Assembly (NCBI RefSeq): GCF_003143555.1
Contig: NZ_CP029347.1
Coordinates: forward strand, 1,178,001 to 1,242,000
Source: Saliniradius amylolyticus
GTDB taxonomy: Bacteria; Pseudomonadota; Gammaproteobacteria; Enterobacterales; Alteromonadaceae
Length of the DNA: 64,000 bases
Direction: 5' to 3'
Made by a program: the position numbers and the translations under genes
The notes under the pieces: generated by a model
What the model was told of the DNA's origin: nothing
Databases searched by the model: none
The model's input: the letters and a program-made list of their open reading frames with translations, nothing else
Shown: piece by piece, positions 45,404-55,846 of the stretch
Numbering within the stretch: position 1 is the stretch's first letter
How the letters are laid out: every line of letters starts with the position of its first letter

Positions 45404-47146
45404 ATGACAAAGACTGCCCCTGAAGAGTCAATAGTAAGGCGATTTTTACATTACCAGAGCGATTTTAAGCTGGCATTTGCCGTGGCCATCGTCGGTATGA
45501 TTGGGTATTCGGCGCTGGATGCCTGGGTGTTTTCACAGCTTAAGCCGTTGATCGATGAGAGCCTGGTTAACGGCAAGTACGAATATCTGCGTATGGCTGC
45601 TTACTTTGTGGTCCCCGTTTTTATCTTACGCGGTCTGTTTAACTTTATGGGTGCCTATACGTTGTCTTGGATCTCCAATCAGGTGGTCATGCGGATGCGC
45701 CAGCAATTGTTTGAGAAGTTTATGCACCTGCCGGTGGCCTTCCACGATAACCACTCCTCCGGAAAGATGATTTCCAAGGTGATCTATGACACCGAGCAGG
45801 TTACCAACGCTGCCGGTAAGGCGTTACTGGTGCTGGTGCGAGAGGGCGCACTGGTTATTGGGCTGCTAACGGTGATGTTTTACTACTCCTGGCGTCTGTC
45901 GCTGATCTTCTTGCTGATAGGTCCGCTGGTGGCGGTGATCGTATCGGTGGTCAGTAAGCGTTTTCGGGTGGTCAGTAAGAATATTCAGTTGGCCATGGGA
46001 AGCCTGACCAATACGGTAGAGCAGGTGATCAAGGGACATAAGGTGGTACTGATGTTCGGCGGGCAGAAGCTGGAAGCCGAGCGTTTTAATGAGCGAAACA
46101 ATCGCAACCGCCAGCATAATATGAAGCTTATCGTCTCGCGTATTCTTAGCGAGTCGTCGATCCAAATCATCGCCTCAGTGGCGTTGGCAGTGGTGCTGTA
46201 TATCTCGAGCTTGCCACAGATGCTGGAACAGCTTACCGCCGGTATTTTTACCACGGTAGTGTTTTGTATGACCATGTTATTAAAGCCGTTAAAGCAATTA
46301 ACCACGGTCAACAGTCAGTTCCAGAGAGGGATGGCAGCCTGTAGCAGTATTTTTGAGGTATTGGACGAGCAGCCAGAGGTGGATCGTGGCACAAAGTCGC
46401 TGGAGCGAGTTAAGGGTGAAATTCGTTTTGATGAGGTAACTTTTTACTATCCAAATAAATCTCAACCGGCCTTAGAGAACGTTAGTTTTCATGTGCCGGC
46501 CGGCACTACCTTGGCTCTGGTGGGCCGTTCAGGCAGTGGTAAATCGACGATTTCTAACTTGATGACGCGCTTTTACAGCGCCACGGAAGGGCAAGTGAAC
46601 ATTGACGGCAATGCCATTGACGATATTCGTTTGCAGGATTTACGACGCCAGTTTGCGCTGGTGTCTCAGCATGTCACGCTCTTTAACGATACGATTGCGA
46701 ATAATATTGCCTATGGCGCCAAGCAACAGGTGAGCCGCGAGCAGATCATCGAGGCGGCTCGGGTGGCCCATGTTATGGAATTTGCAGATGAATTACCGGA
46801 GGGACTGGATACAATGGTCGGCGAGAATGGCCTGATGCTCTCCGGTGGTCAACGTCAGCGAATCGCCATCGCTCGGGCTATCTTACGTGATGCGCCCATA
46901 TTGATTCTGGATGAAGCCACCTCGGCACTGGATACTGAATCGGAGCGTTTGATTCAGGATGCGTTGGAAAAACTGCAACAAGATCGCACCGCCATTGTGG
47001 TGGCGCACCGTTTATCGACCATCGAGAACGCTGACCAGATCCTGGTGATGGATCATGGCCAGATTCAGGAGTCGGGCACCCATCAGAGCCTGCTTGAGGC
47101 CGATGGAATCTATGCTCAGCTTTATAAGATGCAATTTAAGGGCTAG
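45404..47146 (+). CDS. msbA: Lipid A export ATP-binding/permease MsbA
   Basis: A 580-residue half-transporter that flips lipid A-core across the inner membrane. Six membrane helices occupy about residues 20-310. The nucleotide-binding domain follows with Walker A LVGRSGSGKSTISNLM (about 376), signature LSGGQRQRIAIARAI and Walker B PILILDEATSALDT. It belongs to the block msbA-lpxK-Trm112-kdsB, all for lipid A/LPS core. ATG 45404 lacks a strong Shine-Dalgarno. The lpxK start is four bases after its stop. Confidence 0.95.
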   Translation: MTKTAPEESIVRRFLHYQSDFKLAFAVAIVGMIGYSALDAWVFSQLKPLIDESLVNGKYEYLRMAAYFVVPVFILRGLFNFMGAYTLSWISNQVVMRMRQQLFEKFMHLPVAFHDNHSSGKMISKVIYDTEQVTNAAGKALLVLVREGALVIGLLTVMFYYSWRLSLIFLLIGPLVAVIVSVVSKRFRVVSKNIQLAMGSLTNTVEQVIKGHKVVLMFGGQKLEAERFNERNNRNRQHNMKLIVSRILSESSIQIIASVALAVVLYISSLPQMLEQLTAGIFTTVVFCMTMLLKPLKQLTTVNSQFQRGMAACSSIFEVLDEQPEVDRGTKSLERVKGEIRFDEVTFYYPNKSQPALENVSFHVPAGTTLALVGRSGSGKSTISNLMTRFYSATEGQVNIDGNAIDDIRLQDLRRQFALVSQHVTLFNDTIANNIAYGAKQQVSREQIIEAARVAHVMEFADELPEGLDTMVGENGLMLSGGQRQRIAIARAILRDAPILILDEATSALDTESERLIQDALEKLQQDRTAIVVAHRLSTIENADQILVMDHGQIQESGTHQSLLEADGIYAQLYKMQFKG

Positions 47147-47150
47147 GGCG

Positions 47151-48143
47151 ATGAACTGGTTAGAAAAAGGCTGGTATCAGGGCTCGTTCTGGTTGTGGTT
47201 ACTGGCTCCTCTGGCACTCGTATTTTGGTTGTTGTCCGCCTGTCGACGCTGGGCTTATCGTCAGGGGCTGAAAAAGTCCTGTCGTGTATCGGCACCGGTT
47301 ATTGTAGTCGGTAATATTACTGTTGGCGGAACGGGAAAAACGCCAATGGTGATCCGCCTGTGCCAGTGGTTACGCCAGCAGGGCTATCACCCTGGCGTGA
47401 TCAGTCGTGGCTACGGTGGAAAGGCACCCCACTACCCGTTAACGGTTGCCAAAGACAGCAACCCGAGAGTCGTAGGTGATGAGCCGTTGCTGATCCGCCA
47501 GCATCTGCCGTGCCCTCTGGTGGTGGATCCGGATCGGGTGCGCGGTGCCCAATATTTAGTGGAACAGCATCGCTGCGATGTGATTGTCTCTGATGATGGT
47601 TTGCAGCACTACCGGTTACAACGGGATATTGAAATTGTGGTAATCGATGGTCAGCGGCGGTTGGGTAATGGGTATTTGTTGCCAATGGGGCCACTCAGAG
47701 AAGGAGCCTGGCGTCTTTCGCAGAGCGACTTTGTGGTCGTCAACGGTGGCACCGCCAAGGCGGGCGAGCACCTGATGACGCTAGAGTCGGGGCAACTGGT
47801 GAATGTAAAGTATCCGAACCAGACCCGTTCTCTGGCGAGTTTGAATCGGCCGGTGATGGCTGTGGCGGGGATTGGTCATCCTGATCGCTTCTTTAAGTTG
47901 CTGGAAAGTAAAGGGGTGCGTTTAAGTGAAGCCCGGGCTTTCTCGGATCATCACCCCTTCTGTGAGAGTGATCTGCCCGATGATGTGGTACTGATGACCG
48001 AAAAAGACGCAGTAAAATGCCGTCCCTTTGCCCGTTCCCAATGGTGGTATTTACCCGTGAGTGCTAAGTTAAGTGAGCAGTTTAAGCAACAACTGTTGCA
48101 ACGTCTGAAAACGAATAAGCGAACTAAGGATGCAAAACGATAA
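47151..48143 (+). CDS. lpxK: Tetraacyldisaccharide 4'-kinase
   Basis: A 330-residue LpxK that phosphorylates the 4' position of the lipid A disaccharide on the inner face of the membrane. The N-terminal hydrophobic segment ([20 protein letters not shown]) is the membrane anchor, and the P-loop is [18 protein letters not shown] (about 45-62). [15 protein letters not shown] follows and [20 protein letters not shown] holds family catalytic residues. ATG 47151 is chosen over an upstream in-frame start within msbA. It shares one base with the next gene's ATG. Confidence 0.94.
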   Translation: MNWLEKGWYQGSFWLWLLAPLALVFWLLSACRRWAYRQGLKKSCRVSAPVIVVGNITVGGTGKTPMVIRLCQWLRQQGYHPGVISRGYGGKAPHYPLTVAKDSNPRVVGDEPLLIRQHLPCPLVVDPDRVRGAQYLVEQHRCDVIVSDDGLQHYRLQRDIEIVVIDGQRRLGNGYLLPMGPLREGAWRLSQSDFVVVNGGTAKAGEHLMTLESGQLVNVKYPNQTRSLASLNRPVMAVAGIGHPDRFFKLLESKGVRLSEARAFSDHHPFCESDLPDDVVLMTEKDAVKCRPFARSQWWYLPVSAKLSEQFKQQLLQRLKTNKRTKDAKR

Positions 48144-48349
48144 TGGCCTTTGATAAACAGCTTCTGGACATTTTGGCCTGCCCCTTATGCAAGGGCAAAG
48201 TGGAGTTATATGATAATGGTGAGCAACAGGAGTTGATCTGTCTGTTCGATCGCCTTGCGTTTCCCATTAAAGAGAACATCCCCGTGATGCTGGAAAGTGA
48301 GGCCCGGAACCTGACTTTGGACGAGGCTGAGCAGGTGAAAAGGGCATGA
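48143..48349 (+). CDS. Trm112 family protein (YcaR-like)
   Basis: A 68-residue small protein typical of the YcaR/Trm112 family, found between lpxK and kdsB in many gammaproteobacteria. It has one CPLCKG zinc-knuckle-like motif and a later single Cys in [20 protein letters not shown]. Trm112 proteins activate methyltransferases, but the bacterial role is poorly defined. ATG 48143 overlaps the lpxK stop, and its stop overlaps the kdsB ATG by four bases, so translation is coupled across the block. Confidence 0.92.
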   Translation: MAFDKQLLDILACPLCKGKVELYDNGEQQELICLFDRLAFPIKENIPVMLESEARNLTLDEAEQVKRA

Positions 48350-49092
48350 AATTTTCGGTGATCATTCCGGCTCGTTATGGCTCGACTCGCTTCCCGGGTA
48401 AGCCGCTGGCGGAGATTAAGGGCAAACCCATGATTCAGCATGTGGTTGAAAGAGCCCACGAGTCTGGTGCCGAGAGGGTCATTGTGGCCACCGATGACAG
48501 TCGAATCTCGGAGTGCGTGACGGCTTTTGGTGGTCACGTGTGTATGACGGCAAGCTATCACGAGTCGGGAACCGAGCGATTGGCGGAGGTAGTCGATAAG
48601 CTTAAGCTCGGGTCCGAGGACATTCTGGTGAATGTGCAGGGGGATGAACCGTTTATACCACCGGCTAACATTCAGCAGGTGGCAGAGAACTTATATCAGC
48701 ATCGGGACGCCGAAATGGCGACCCTGGCAGTGCCTCTTAACCAAGTAGAGGAAGTGTTTAATCCTAATGTTGTTAAAGTGGTCACCGATAAGCTTGGTTA
48801 TGCGCTGTATTTTAGCCGCGCAACCATTCCGTATGATCGGGCTCGTTTTATGGACGAAGACACCATTGATGAAGTTGGGGACTATTATCTGCGTCATATA
48901 GGTATCTATGCGTACCGGGCCGGATTTATTCAGCAATATGTGAATATGAGTCCGTCGGGAATTGAGCAGATCGAATCTCTTGAGCAGCTCAGGGTGCTTT
49001 GGCATGGTGAGAAGATCCATGTGGATATTGCTCGAGAAGCGCCGCCTGTAGGGGTAGATACACCAGAAGATCTGGTCCGGCTTGAGCAATAA
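48346..49092 (+). CDS. kdsB: 3-deoxy-manno-octulosonate cytidylyltransferase
   Basis: A 248-residue CMP-Kdo synthetase, which activates Kdo for attachment to lipid [23 protein letters not shown] at the N-terminus binds CTP, and [22 protein letters not shown] near residue 90 and [19 protein letters not shown] near 185 are family signatures. It is the last gene of the msbA-lpxK-ycaR-kdsB string. The next SDR gene begins 14 nt later with its own Shine-Dalgarno. Confidence 0.96.
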   Translation: MKFSVIIPARYGSTRFPGKPLAEIKGKPMIQHVVERAHESGAERVIVATDDSRISECVTAFGGHVCMTASYHESGTERLAEVVDKLKLGSEDILVNVQGDEPFIPPANIQQVAENLYQHRDAEMATLAVPLNQVEEVFNPNVVKVVTDKLGYALYFSRATIPYDRARFMDEDTIDEVGDYYLRHIGIYAYRAGFIQQYVNMSPSGIEQIESLEQLRVLWHGEKIHVDIAREAPPVGVDTPEDLVRLEQ

Positions 49093-49106
49093 CAGGAGAA
49101 TCAGTG

Positions 49107-49769
49107 ATGGCGAATGTGGTGATTACCGGCGCGAATCGAGGCATAGGCTTGGCTATGACACAAGCTTATCTGGCGCAGGGCCATCGGGTATATGGCTTGT
49201 GTCGTGCGGCTTCAGAAGCGTTGAAGAACAGTGGCGCTGAGGTGATTGAAGGTGTGGATATTAGCGATTTTGAGCGGTTATCTCAGACTCTGGCCCCGCT
49301 ACAGGGCGTGACTATCGATACACTCGTAAACAATGCGGGCATTCTGGGGCGTGAAACTCTGGACGATCTGGATGTTGCCAGCATGGAACGCCAGTTTCGG
49401 GTGAATGCGCTGGGGCCGTTGAAGCTCACCCAGGCATTGTTGCCGAATCTTAAGGCGGGCAGCAAGGTCGCTCTTATCACCAGTCGTATGGGATCAATGG
49501 GAGATAATGGTTCTGGCAGTCGGTACGGCTATCGGATGTCCAAGGCTGCGTTGAATGCCGCCGGGGTTTCACTTTCCCGGGATCTGGCCGATAAGGGAAT
49601 AGCAGTGGCCATATTGCATCCGGGCTATGTGCAGACTGATATGGTTAATCATAACGGAGACGTGACGGCAGAATACTCGGCGCAGGGACTGATGCAGAGA
49701 ATTGCACAACTAAACATGGAGAACTCGGGGACATTCTGGCATGCGCAGGGACAAGTATTGCCTTGGTAG
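49107..49769 (+). CDS. Short-chain dehydrogenase
   Basis: A 220-residue classical SDR. The NAD(P) motif is VITGANRGIGLAM, LVNNAGILGRETL is at about 75, the active-site serine lies in ITSRMGSMGDNG and YGYRMSKAALNAAG gives the YxxxK pair. Its substrate cannot be set; similar short SDRs of this type are often annotated as carbonyl reductases. ATG 49107 has AGGAGA eight bases upstream; the GTG at 49104 is an alternative. It is possibly cotranscribed with kdsB. Confidence 0.88.
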   Translation: MANVVITGANRGIGLAMTQAYLAQGHRVYGLCRAASEALKNSGAEVIEGVDISDFERLSQTLAPLQGVTIDTLVNNAGILGRETLDDLDVASMERQFRVNALGPLKLTQALLPNLKAGSKVALITSRMGSMGDNGSGSRYGYRMSKAALNAAGVSLSRDLADKGIAVAILHPGYVQTDMVNHNGDVTAEYSAQGLMQRIAQLNMENSGTFWHAQGQVLPW

Positions 49770-49800
49770 TCGACAACGTGTGACGTAGTAGGAGTGGTCT

Positions 49801-50457
49801 TTGGATTCCATTATTAAGCGAGAACAACTGCTGCAAGACAGCCAGCTGTTGTCTCAATTTAAGATCGGCCTGAAGGTTGAGTTACAGTTGCTGGATAGCC
49901 TGAGCAACCGCCATATGACCAAATTGGTGGGGATGGTGCCGGGCAAGTATGTGATAGTTCGCTTTGACGAAGAGATGTTGCCAGCCGAAGGCGAGGCCAG
50001 AGGCTTGGTAGTGGTCTGTCGTTATATCATCGAAGATGAAATGGGGGACTGCTTTGCGTTTAAATCCCAGATTATGCAGTTAGTACGTCACCCTGACCGA
50101 CTCATGTTTCTTACCTTTCCCAATGAGATTCACCGACGTGCCTTACGTTCAAGTAAGCGGGTGGCCATTAGTCTCAAGGCCAGTATTCAGCCAAAGAAAG
50201 CCAAGGCGAAAGCATTGGAGGGCACGGTTAAGGATATCTCCAATAGCGGTTGCCGCTTTGTATTTGATGCCAGTTATAAGGGAAAGAAGGTCAATCATAT
50301 GCCTATTCACATCCATCTGTTTGACAGTAAATTAGGCTTGGATGAGGCCATTAGCGGTGAGATCAAAAACTCAAAGTACGATTCTCAAGAAGGTCTCAGC
50401 GTGGGCATTCAGTTTGATCAGCCTCAGCAATATCTGGATAGTTTGGGGTTGGAATAA
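49801..50457 (+). CDS. PilZ domain protein (putative c-di-GMP receptor)
   Basis: A 218-residue protein with an N-terminal domain resembling YcgR-N (LKVELQLLDSLSNRHMTKLVG) and a C-terminal PilZ domain. Both c-di-GMP motifs are intact: RSSKR (RxxxR, about residue 117) and DISNSGCRF (D/NxSxxG, about 141-149). In established biology such proteins lower flagellar motor speed or affect exopolysaccharide in response to c-di-GMP. The start is TTG 49801, with AGGAG at 49789-49793. It is not adjacent to a flagellar gene here, so the partner is unknown. Confidence 0.9.
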   Translation: MDSIIKREQLLQDSQLLSQFKIGLKVELQLLDSLSNRHMTKLVGMVPGKYVIVRFDEEMLPAEGEARGLVVVCRYIIEDEMGDCFAFKSQIMQLVRHPDRLMFLTFPNEIHRRALRSSKRVAISLKASIQPKKAKAKALEGTVKDISNSGCRFVFDASYKGKKVNHMPIHIHLFDSKLGLDEAISGEIKNSKYDSQEGLSVGIQFDQPQQYLDSLGLE

Positions 50458-50460
50458 ACT

Positions 50461-51864
50461 TTGGAAGGGCACTTACGTAAGGCACGAGTTCGGCCCCCTT
50501 ATATATTATTAGGGGCTTTATCGGCTCTAACGTTATTGGCGGTGTTGCACTGGGCCGGGCAACCTCTGATCATCAGTCTGACGGCCGCCATAACTTTGTT
50601 GACGGCCTTTTATTGGGTGACCGAAGCTCTGCCCATTCCGGCCACATCTTTGATCCCCTTTGCGGCTTTTCCTTTAGCCGGCGTGCTAGATTACAACCAG
50701 GCGGCATCGGCGCTGGGCAGTCATGTGATCCTGCTGTTGATGGGAGCCTTTATGTTGTCAAAGGCGATCGAATACTCAGGAGTCCATGGCCGGTTGGCTT
50801 ACTACATGATTCGACTGACCGGCGGAACCAGCGCCAAGCGCATCGTGCTGGGGTTTATGTTGACTTCTGCACTGTTGTCGATGTGGATCTCTAATACTGC
50901 CACCACCTTGATGCTATTGCCGATGGCTATTGCGGTGTTGCAAGCAAGCAACGACAAAACGCTGTCGGTGGCTTTGCTGCTGGGTATTGCTTATGCGGCG
51001 AGTCTGGGTGGTGTGGGAACGCCGGTCGGTACGCCACCCAATATCATCTTTATCAGCATTTATAAGGAAACTCAGGGGCTGGAAATGAGTTTCCTTGAGT
51101 GGATGTCCTTTGGTCTGCCGGTGGTATTCATCGGCATTCCACTGATGGCCTTATGGCTGACACGAGGACTCTCGGGGCGGAGTGAGCTAAGGTTGCCTGA
51201 GCCTGGTCCCTGGCGAGCTATCGAAAAGCGCACGCTTTGGGTGTTTGCTATGGTGGTACTTGCCTGGATCACCCGTCCTTACTGGACTCAGTGGCTGGGC
51301 TTGAGTACGGTTGGTGACAGCACCATTGCGCTTGCCGGGGTAGTGGCCATGTTTCTGGTGCCCTCTGGTGAGTCTAAAAATGACTCGGGGCACAAAGGCA
51401 AGTTACTGGACTGGCAAACTGCCAGTGATATCCCATGGGGCATGCTGCTGCTGTTTGCCGGTGGTATTTGCATCGCCAAAGCGTTCACCCAATCGGGCCT
51501 GAGCGAGTTGATGGGCCAGTGGCTGAGCGGTTTGTCGCATCTGCCTTTGCCATTGTTGGTTCTGATTTTGTGCCTGAGTGTAACTTTCTTAACCGAAATT
51601 ACCTCCAATACTGCCACCGCAACTCTGCTCATGCCGGTTTTAGCTTCAGCGGGGACGGCAGCAGGCATCGATCCTAAGTTGTTAATGATTCCCGCGGCTC
51701 TCAGTGCCAGTTGTGCCTTTATGTTGCCGGTCGCGACGGCACCCAATGCCATTATTTACAGTTCACAAAAAGTCAGTATTCAGCAGATGGCCCGTCAGGG
51801 CGTGGTACTGAATTTGCTGGTCGCCTTGATTGTCACGGCCGTTGTTGTGGTAGTGCTGGCCTAA
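50461..51864 (+). CDS. SLC13 family (DASS) permease
   Basis: A 467-residue membrane protein with about eleven hydrophobic helices of the divalent anion/sodium symporter family. VTEALPIPATSLIPFAAFP near residue 55 and NTATTLMLLPMA near 142 are family signatures, repeated in the second half as EITSNTATATLLMP and GTPPNIIF near 182. Substrates of this family are di- and tricarboxylates or sulfate. The start is taken as TTG 50461, 3 nt after the PilZ gene stop, with GGGTTGGA upstream; an ATG further in would remove the first helix. No promoter is seen between it and the PilZ gene. Confidence 0.85.
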   Translation: MEGHLRKARVRPPYILLGALSALTLLAVLHWAGQPLIISLTAAITLLTAFYWVTEALPIPATSLIPFAAFPLAGVLDYNQAASALGSHVILLLMGAFMLSKAIEYSGVHGRLAYYMIRLTGGTSAKRIVLGFMLTSALLSMWISNTATTLMLLPMAIAVLQASNDKTLSVALLLGIAYAASLGGVGTPVGTPPNIIFISIYKETQGLEMSFLEWMSFGLPVVFIGIPLMALWLTRGLSGRSELRLPEPGPWRAIEKRTLWVFAMVVLAWITRPYWTQWLGLSTVGDSTIALAGVVAMFLVPSGESKNDSGHKGKLLDWQTASDIPWGMLLLFAGGICIAKAFTQSGLSELMGQWLSGLSHLPLPLLVLILCLSVTFLTEITSNTATATLLMPVLASAGTAAGIDPKLLMIPAALSASCAFMLPVATAPNAIIYSSQKVSIQQMARQGVVLNLLVALIVTAVVVVVLA

Positions 51865-52044
51865 GATTGTTGCTGTGAAACTGGCTTTGGCTTTATATCC
51901 AAAAAAATCACAAAACGCCTTGTGAGTCACTAAGTTAGGTCTATCTTTTAGTTAGTGTTTAAGAAACCATCATATTTACTGTCCACCGATTGACCCTTGG
52001 ACTATTAGTATGAAATTTAGGGCACAACACACCTAAGGGATACC

Positions 52045-53463
52045 ATGCCGCTGTCATACAGCCATCATGCACATGTGCATGCGAAAACGCGAAAGCTGTT
52101 TTTCCTGGATTTTGCCGTTCTGTTTATCGCAGTCTGGATCGGTTCTGTCGCCTATTTATCCGTAGAAACTGAGCAAGTCCGTCTGTTACCGGATATTTTC
52201 AGAGTGGAAGTCGTGTTGTTTATTCTGCTCCAGCAATTGATCCTGCTATCGCTCGGACTTTATGAGCTAAGACTGCGAGAGAGCAGCCGGGGAATCTTTC
52301 GCCGTATTCTGGTGGCCGTTGGCCTGAGTTATTTTTTAGTTGATGTCATCGTTCTCAATATCTTTCAGTTTGAGCCCTTCGACCACTACTCGGTGGCGCT
52401 GATCAGCAGCATCAGCCTGATCCTGTTGACGTTGTTCCGGGTCATTGTTTACGACAGTCAATGGCTTGGGTTTGTTAAGCGTCGTTGTATCGTGTTGGGT
52501 ACCGGAGAGCGCGCGTCAATCATTGAGCAGCGCATGCGGCGCAAAGCGGATCGCCGGGACTTCGAGCTTTTGGGTTTTGTGGCGCAACCGGGTGACAAGG
52601 AGCGTTTGATAAGGCGAGAAAAAGTCTATGAGTTTGATGAGGAAGCCCTGACTTCCTTTGTCATTGAAAATGGTGTTGAGGAAGTGGTGATCGCCTGTGA
52701 CCAGCGCCGCAATACGATGCCGATGGATGCCTTATTTAACTTTAAGATCCGTGGTATACAAATCACGGACATTATCGACTTTATTGAGCGGGAAACTGGT
52801 CAGATTGCTGTGACTCTCATTTATCCCAGTTGGGTGATCTACTCGAATGGGTTTCGCAGTTCTAATCATTTCCGTGAGTCGGTTGACTATTTCTTTAATG
52901 CTGGCCTGGCGTTGTTCATCCTGTTGCTCACATGGCCAATTATCTTATTAACCGCCTTGTGTATCTACCTTGATGACGGTCGTAAAACCGGCGCCAGCGT
53001 GTTGTACACCCAGGAGAGAGTGGGTGAGAACGGACGAGTGTTTAGCATCCGTAAGTTCCGTAGTATGCGGCCCGATGCCGAGAAAGACGGAGCTCGCTTT
53101 GCCAGTGAGAATGACGACAGAACCACCCGGATAGGCCACTTCTTGCGCAAATATCGAATCGACGAACTGCCGCAATTGTTTAATATCCTGCGCGGTGATA
53201 TGGGGTTTGTGGGCCCGCGTCCGGAGAGGCCCGAGTTTGTGAAAAAGTATATCGGGCTTATTCCTTACTATGCGCAGCGTCACTACGTTAAGCCAGGACT
53301 GGCGGGATGGGCTCAGCTTAAATACCCTTATGGCTCCACCGATGAAGATACGCTTGAGAAGGTGAAGTTCGATCTCTATTACATCAAGCATCGCTCCATT
53401 ATGTTCGATATCCTGATCCTGATCCGAACACTGGAGGTTATCGTGTTTGGTAAGGGACGTTGA
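52045..53463 (+). CDS. Polyprenyl-phosphate sugar-1-phosphate transferase
   Basis: A 472-residue membrane phosphoglycosyltransferase that starts a polysaccharide repeat unit on undecaprenyl phosphate. Five hydrophobic segments are visible, with a Rossmann-like CoA-binding-3 region at about 150-260 ([18 protein letters not shown]). The C-terminal catalytic domain (about 320-472) has [17 protein letters not shown], the [19 protein letters not shown] motif and [11 protein letters not shown]. The architecture is that of WbaP/WcaJ-type initiating enzymes. It opens the polysaccharide region, and the next gene's start lies just past its stop codon. Confidence 0.92.
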   Translation: MPLSYSHHAHVHAKTRKLFFLDFAVLFIAVWIGSVAYLSVETEQVRLLPDIFRVEVVLFILLQQLILLSLGLYELRLRESSRGIFRRILVAVGLSYFLVDVIVLNIFQFEPFDHYSVALISSISLILLTLFRVIVYDSQWLGFVKRRCIVLGTGERASIIEQRMRRKADRRDFELLGFVAQPGDKERLIRREKVYEFDEEALTSFVIENGVEEVVIACDQRRNTMPMDALFNFKIRGIQITDIIDFIERETGQIAVTLIYPSWVIYSNGFRSSNHFRESVDYFFNAGLALFILLLTWPIILLTALCIYLDDGRKTGASVLYTQERVGENGRVFSIRKFRSMRPDAEKDGARFASENDDRTTRIGHFLRKYRIDELPQLFNILRGDMGFVGPRPERPEFVKKYIGLIPYYAQRHYVKPGLAGWAQLKYPYGSTDEDTLEKVKFDLYYIKHRSIMFDILILIRTLEVIVFGKGR

Positions 53464-53492
53464 GGACTCTGGATAACAACAAAAGAGGCAGC

Positions 53493-54764
53493 ATGAAACA
53501 AGATTATGTCATTGGTGTGATTGGTTTAGGTTATGTAGGCTTGCCCCTGGCGGTGGCCTTTGGTGAGGCCTATGACACCCTGGGGTTTGATATCAGTGAT
53601 TCCCGAATCCAGGCATTGCGAGAGGGGGTCGATGCGACACGAGAGTGCTCTGCCGATGAGTTGGCCAAGGCCGAGCACCTTAACTACAGCAGTGATTTGG
53701 CGGACCTGCGTCGCTGTAACTTCTATATTGTCACGGTGCCAACGCCGGTAGATAGCTCCAAGCGTCCGGATTTGTCGCCGTTGATCAATGCCTCGCAAAT
53801 GTTGGGTGAAGTGATCGGTAAAGGCGATATCATTGTTTACGAATCCACCGTTTATCCCGGTGCTACGGAGCAGGACTGTGTACCCGTGGTGGAGCGAGTA
53901 TCCGGGTTAACCCTCAATGATGACTTTTACGTCGGCTACAGTCCGGAGAGAATTAACCCAGGGGATAATGCTCATAAGTTCAAGGATATCAAGAAGGTAA
54001 CCTCGGGGTCTACGCCAGAAGTGGCCGAGATAATCGATAGCTTGTATGCCTCGGTCGTTCGGGCGGGTACTCACAAAGCAGAATCCATCATGGTAGCGGA
54101 GGCCGCTAAGGTTATCGAAAACACACAGCGAGACTTGAACATTGCATTGATTAACGAGCTGGCCATCATCTTTAACAAGCTAGGCATTGATACCGATGAT
54201 GTGCTCAGGGCGGCGGGAACCAAATGGAATTTTCTACCTTTCCGCCCGGGGCTCGTTGGTGGGCATTGCATCGGTGTCGATCCCTATTACCTCACGCATA
54301 AGGCGCAGGCTATTGGCTATCAGCCGCAGGTCATTCTGGCCGGACGCCGAATTAATGACGATATGGGCAAGCATGTGGTGCATCAGCTGGTCAAACGGAT
54401 GATTAAAAAGGAGATAAAGGTATTTCACTCGCGCGCCCTGGTGCTTGGGTTAGCCTTTAAGGAAGACTGTCCTGATATTCGCAATACCCGGGTGATCGAT
54501 GTGGTTCATGAAATGGAAGATTTTGATATTGATGTGGAGGTCTATGATCCTCTGGTCAATAAGCAGGCAGCCTTTCATGAGTATGGCATTGAGCTGATTG
54601 ATGAGCCAACCCAGGCTGGCTACGATGTGGTTATTCTGGCCGTGGCGCATAAGGAATTCAAGCAATTGGCAGCGCAGACGATCCGCTCCTATGGTAAAGA
54701 TGTGGCTGTGGTGTATGACCTTAAGCATGCATTGCCACGTGAAATGGTCGATTTGCGCCTTTAA
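53493..54764 (+). CDS. tviB: UDP-sugar 6-dehydrogenase (TviB/WecC-like)
   Basis: A 423-residue NAD-dependent nucleotide-sugar dehydrogenase that oxidises C6 of a UDP-N-acetylhexosamine to the uronic acid. [20 protein letters not shown] is the Rossmann motif, [17 protein letters not shown] near residue 90 and [11 protein letters not shown] near 155 follow, and the catalytic cysteine is in [16 protein letters not shown] at about residue 258. The C-terminal NAD-binding domain has [20 protein letters not shown] 53493 has AAGAGG before it; a TTG at 53460 overlaps the previous stop. The symbol is by similarity to Vi-antigen TviB. Confidence 0.9.
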   Translation: MKQDYVIGVIGLGYVGLPLAVAFGEAYDTLGFDISDSRIQALREGVDATRECSADELAKAEHLNYSSDLADLRRCNFYIVTVPTPVDSSKRPDLSPLINASQMLGEVIGKGDIIVYESTVYPGATEQDCVPVVERVSGLTLNDDFYVGYSPERINPGDNAHKFKDIKKVTSGSTPEVAEIIDSLYASVVRAGTHKAESIMVAEAAKVIENTQRDLNIALINELAIIFNKLGIDTDDVLRAAGTKWNFLPFRPGLVGGHCIGVDPYYLTHKAQAIGYQPQVILAGRRINDDMGKHVVHQLVKRMIKKEIKVFHSRALVLGLAFKEDCPDIRNTRVIDVVHEMEDFDIDVEVYDPLVNKQAAFHEYGIELIDEPTQAGYDVVILAVAHKEFKQLAAQTIRSYGKDVAVVYDLKHALPREMVDLRL

Positions 54765-54790
54765 AACTGAGGGTAAAACAGGAGCCTCCA

Positions 54791-55846
54791 ATGGAATACG
54801 AAGCGGTGAAGGGGAAGCTGAGAGCCAACCCCAAAGTATGGCTTGTTACCGGAGTGGCGGGGTTTATTGGCTCTAATTTGCTGGAAACACTGCTTAAGCT
54901 GGAGCAAACCGTCATCGGCCTGGATAATTTTGCTACTGGTTTTCGACACAATCTGAATGAGGTTAAGTCTTCAGTGACGGCGTCACAGTGGCAGCGTTTT
55001 ACTTTTATTGAGGGGGATATTGTCGATGCTGAGTTATGCCTGGAGCTGACTCAAGGTGTGGATTATGTGCTGCACCAGGCGGCGCTGGGCTCCGTGCCCC
55101 GTTCGCTGGCAGACCCGCTGACCACAAACAGAACCAATGTGGATGGTTTTCTGGCAGTGCTAGACGCGGCCCGGCAACGTCAGGTAAAGGCTTTTGTTTA
55201 TGCGGCGTCCAGTTCCACCTATGGTGATCATACTCAATTGCCTAAGGTGGAGGATCAGATTGGTAATCCATTGTCACCTTATGCAGTAACAAAGCTGACT
55301 AACGAGCTGTACGCTGATGTCTACTGGCGCAACTATGGTTTTCAGTCCGTTGGGTTGCGTTACTTTAATGTGTTTGGTGCCCGTCAGGACCCTAACGGTG
55401 CCTATGCGGCGGTGATCCCCAAGTGGATAGCAGCCATGATTCAAAACCAGCCTATTCATATTTATGGTGACGGAGAGACCAGCCGGGATTTTTGTTACAT
55501 CCAAAATACCGTTCAGGCTAATATTCTGGCGGCGGCCAATGAACAGTTGCCAGGTCATCAAGTGATGAATGTGGCCTTAAACGATCGCACTAGCTTGAAT
55601 CAGTTGTTCGAGCACGTGCGCCAAGCACTGGCGCAAAATGGGATCGTTTATGAACAGTCTCCGCGTTATGAAGATTTTCGCCCCGGTGATGTGCGACATT
55701 CTCAGGCTGATATCAGTAAGGCAAAGCGGCTGTTGGGGTATGAACCTGAGTATCGGGTCCAGCAGGGACTGACACTGGCTATGCAGTGGTATGTACGTCG
55801 TCTCTCCGATGAGCTCCCGGAGTCAAGGTCAGGGAGTATGGGTTAA
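54791..55846 (+). CDS. tviC: UDP-N-acetylglucosaminuronate/hexosamine C4-epimerase (TviC/WbpP-like)
   Basis: A 351-residue extended SDR that inverts C4 of UDP-GlcNAc(A). [19 protein letters not shown] is the NAD motif, [21 protein letters not shown] is the substrate loop, ASSSTYGDH and [13 protein letters not shown] carry the catalytic Ser and Yxxx[22 protein letters not shown] is a hallmark of the TviC/WbpP class. ATG 54791 has AGGAGC nearby. With tviB it would supply UDP-GalNAcA for the repeat unit. Its last 18 bases overlap the convergent EEP gene. Confidence 0.92.
   Translation: MEYEAVKGKLRANPKVWLVTGVAGFIGSNLLETLLKLEQTVIGLDNFATGFRHNLNEVKSSVTASQWQRFTFIEGDIVDAELCLELTQGVDYVLHQAALGSVPRSLADPLTTNRTNVDGFLAVLDAARQRQVKAFVYAASSSTYGDHTQLPKVEDQIGNPLSPYAVTKLTNELYADVYWRNYGFQSVGLRYFNVFGARQDPNGAYAAVIPKWIAAMIQNQPIHIYGDGETSRDFCYIQNTVQANILAAANEQLPGHQVMNVALNDRTSLNQLFEHVRQALAQNGIVYEQSPRYEDFRPGDVRHSQADISKAKRLLGYEPEYRVQQGLTLAMQWYVRRLSDELPESRSGSMG

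Noticed and set aside
51865-52044. JUMPstart/ops element before the polysaccharide genes
   Set aside because: I could not find the GGCGGTAGC-type motif; the 180-bp gap shows no convincing regulatory site.
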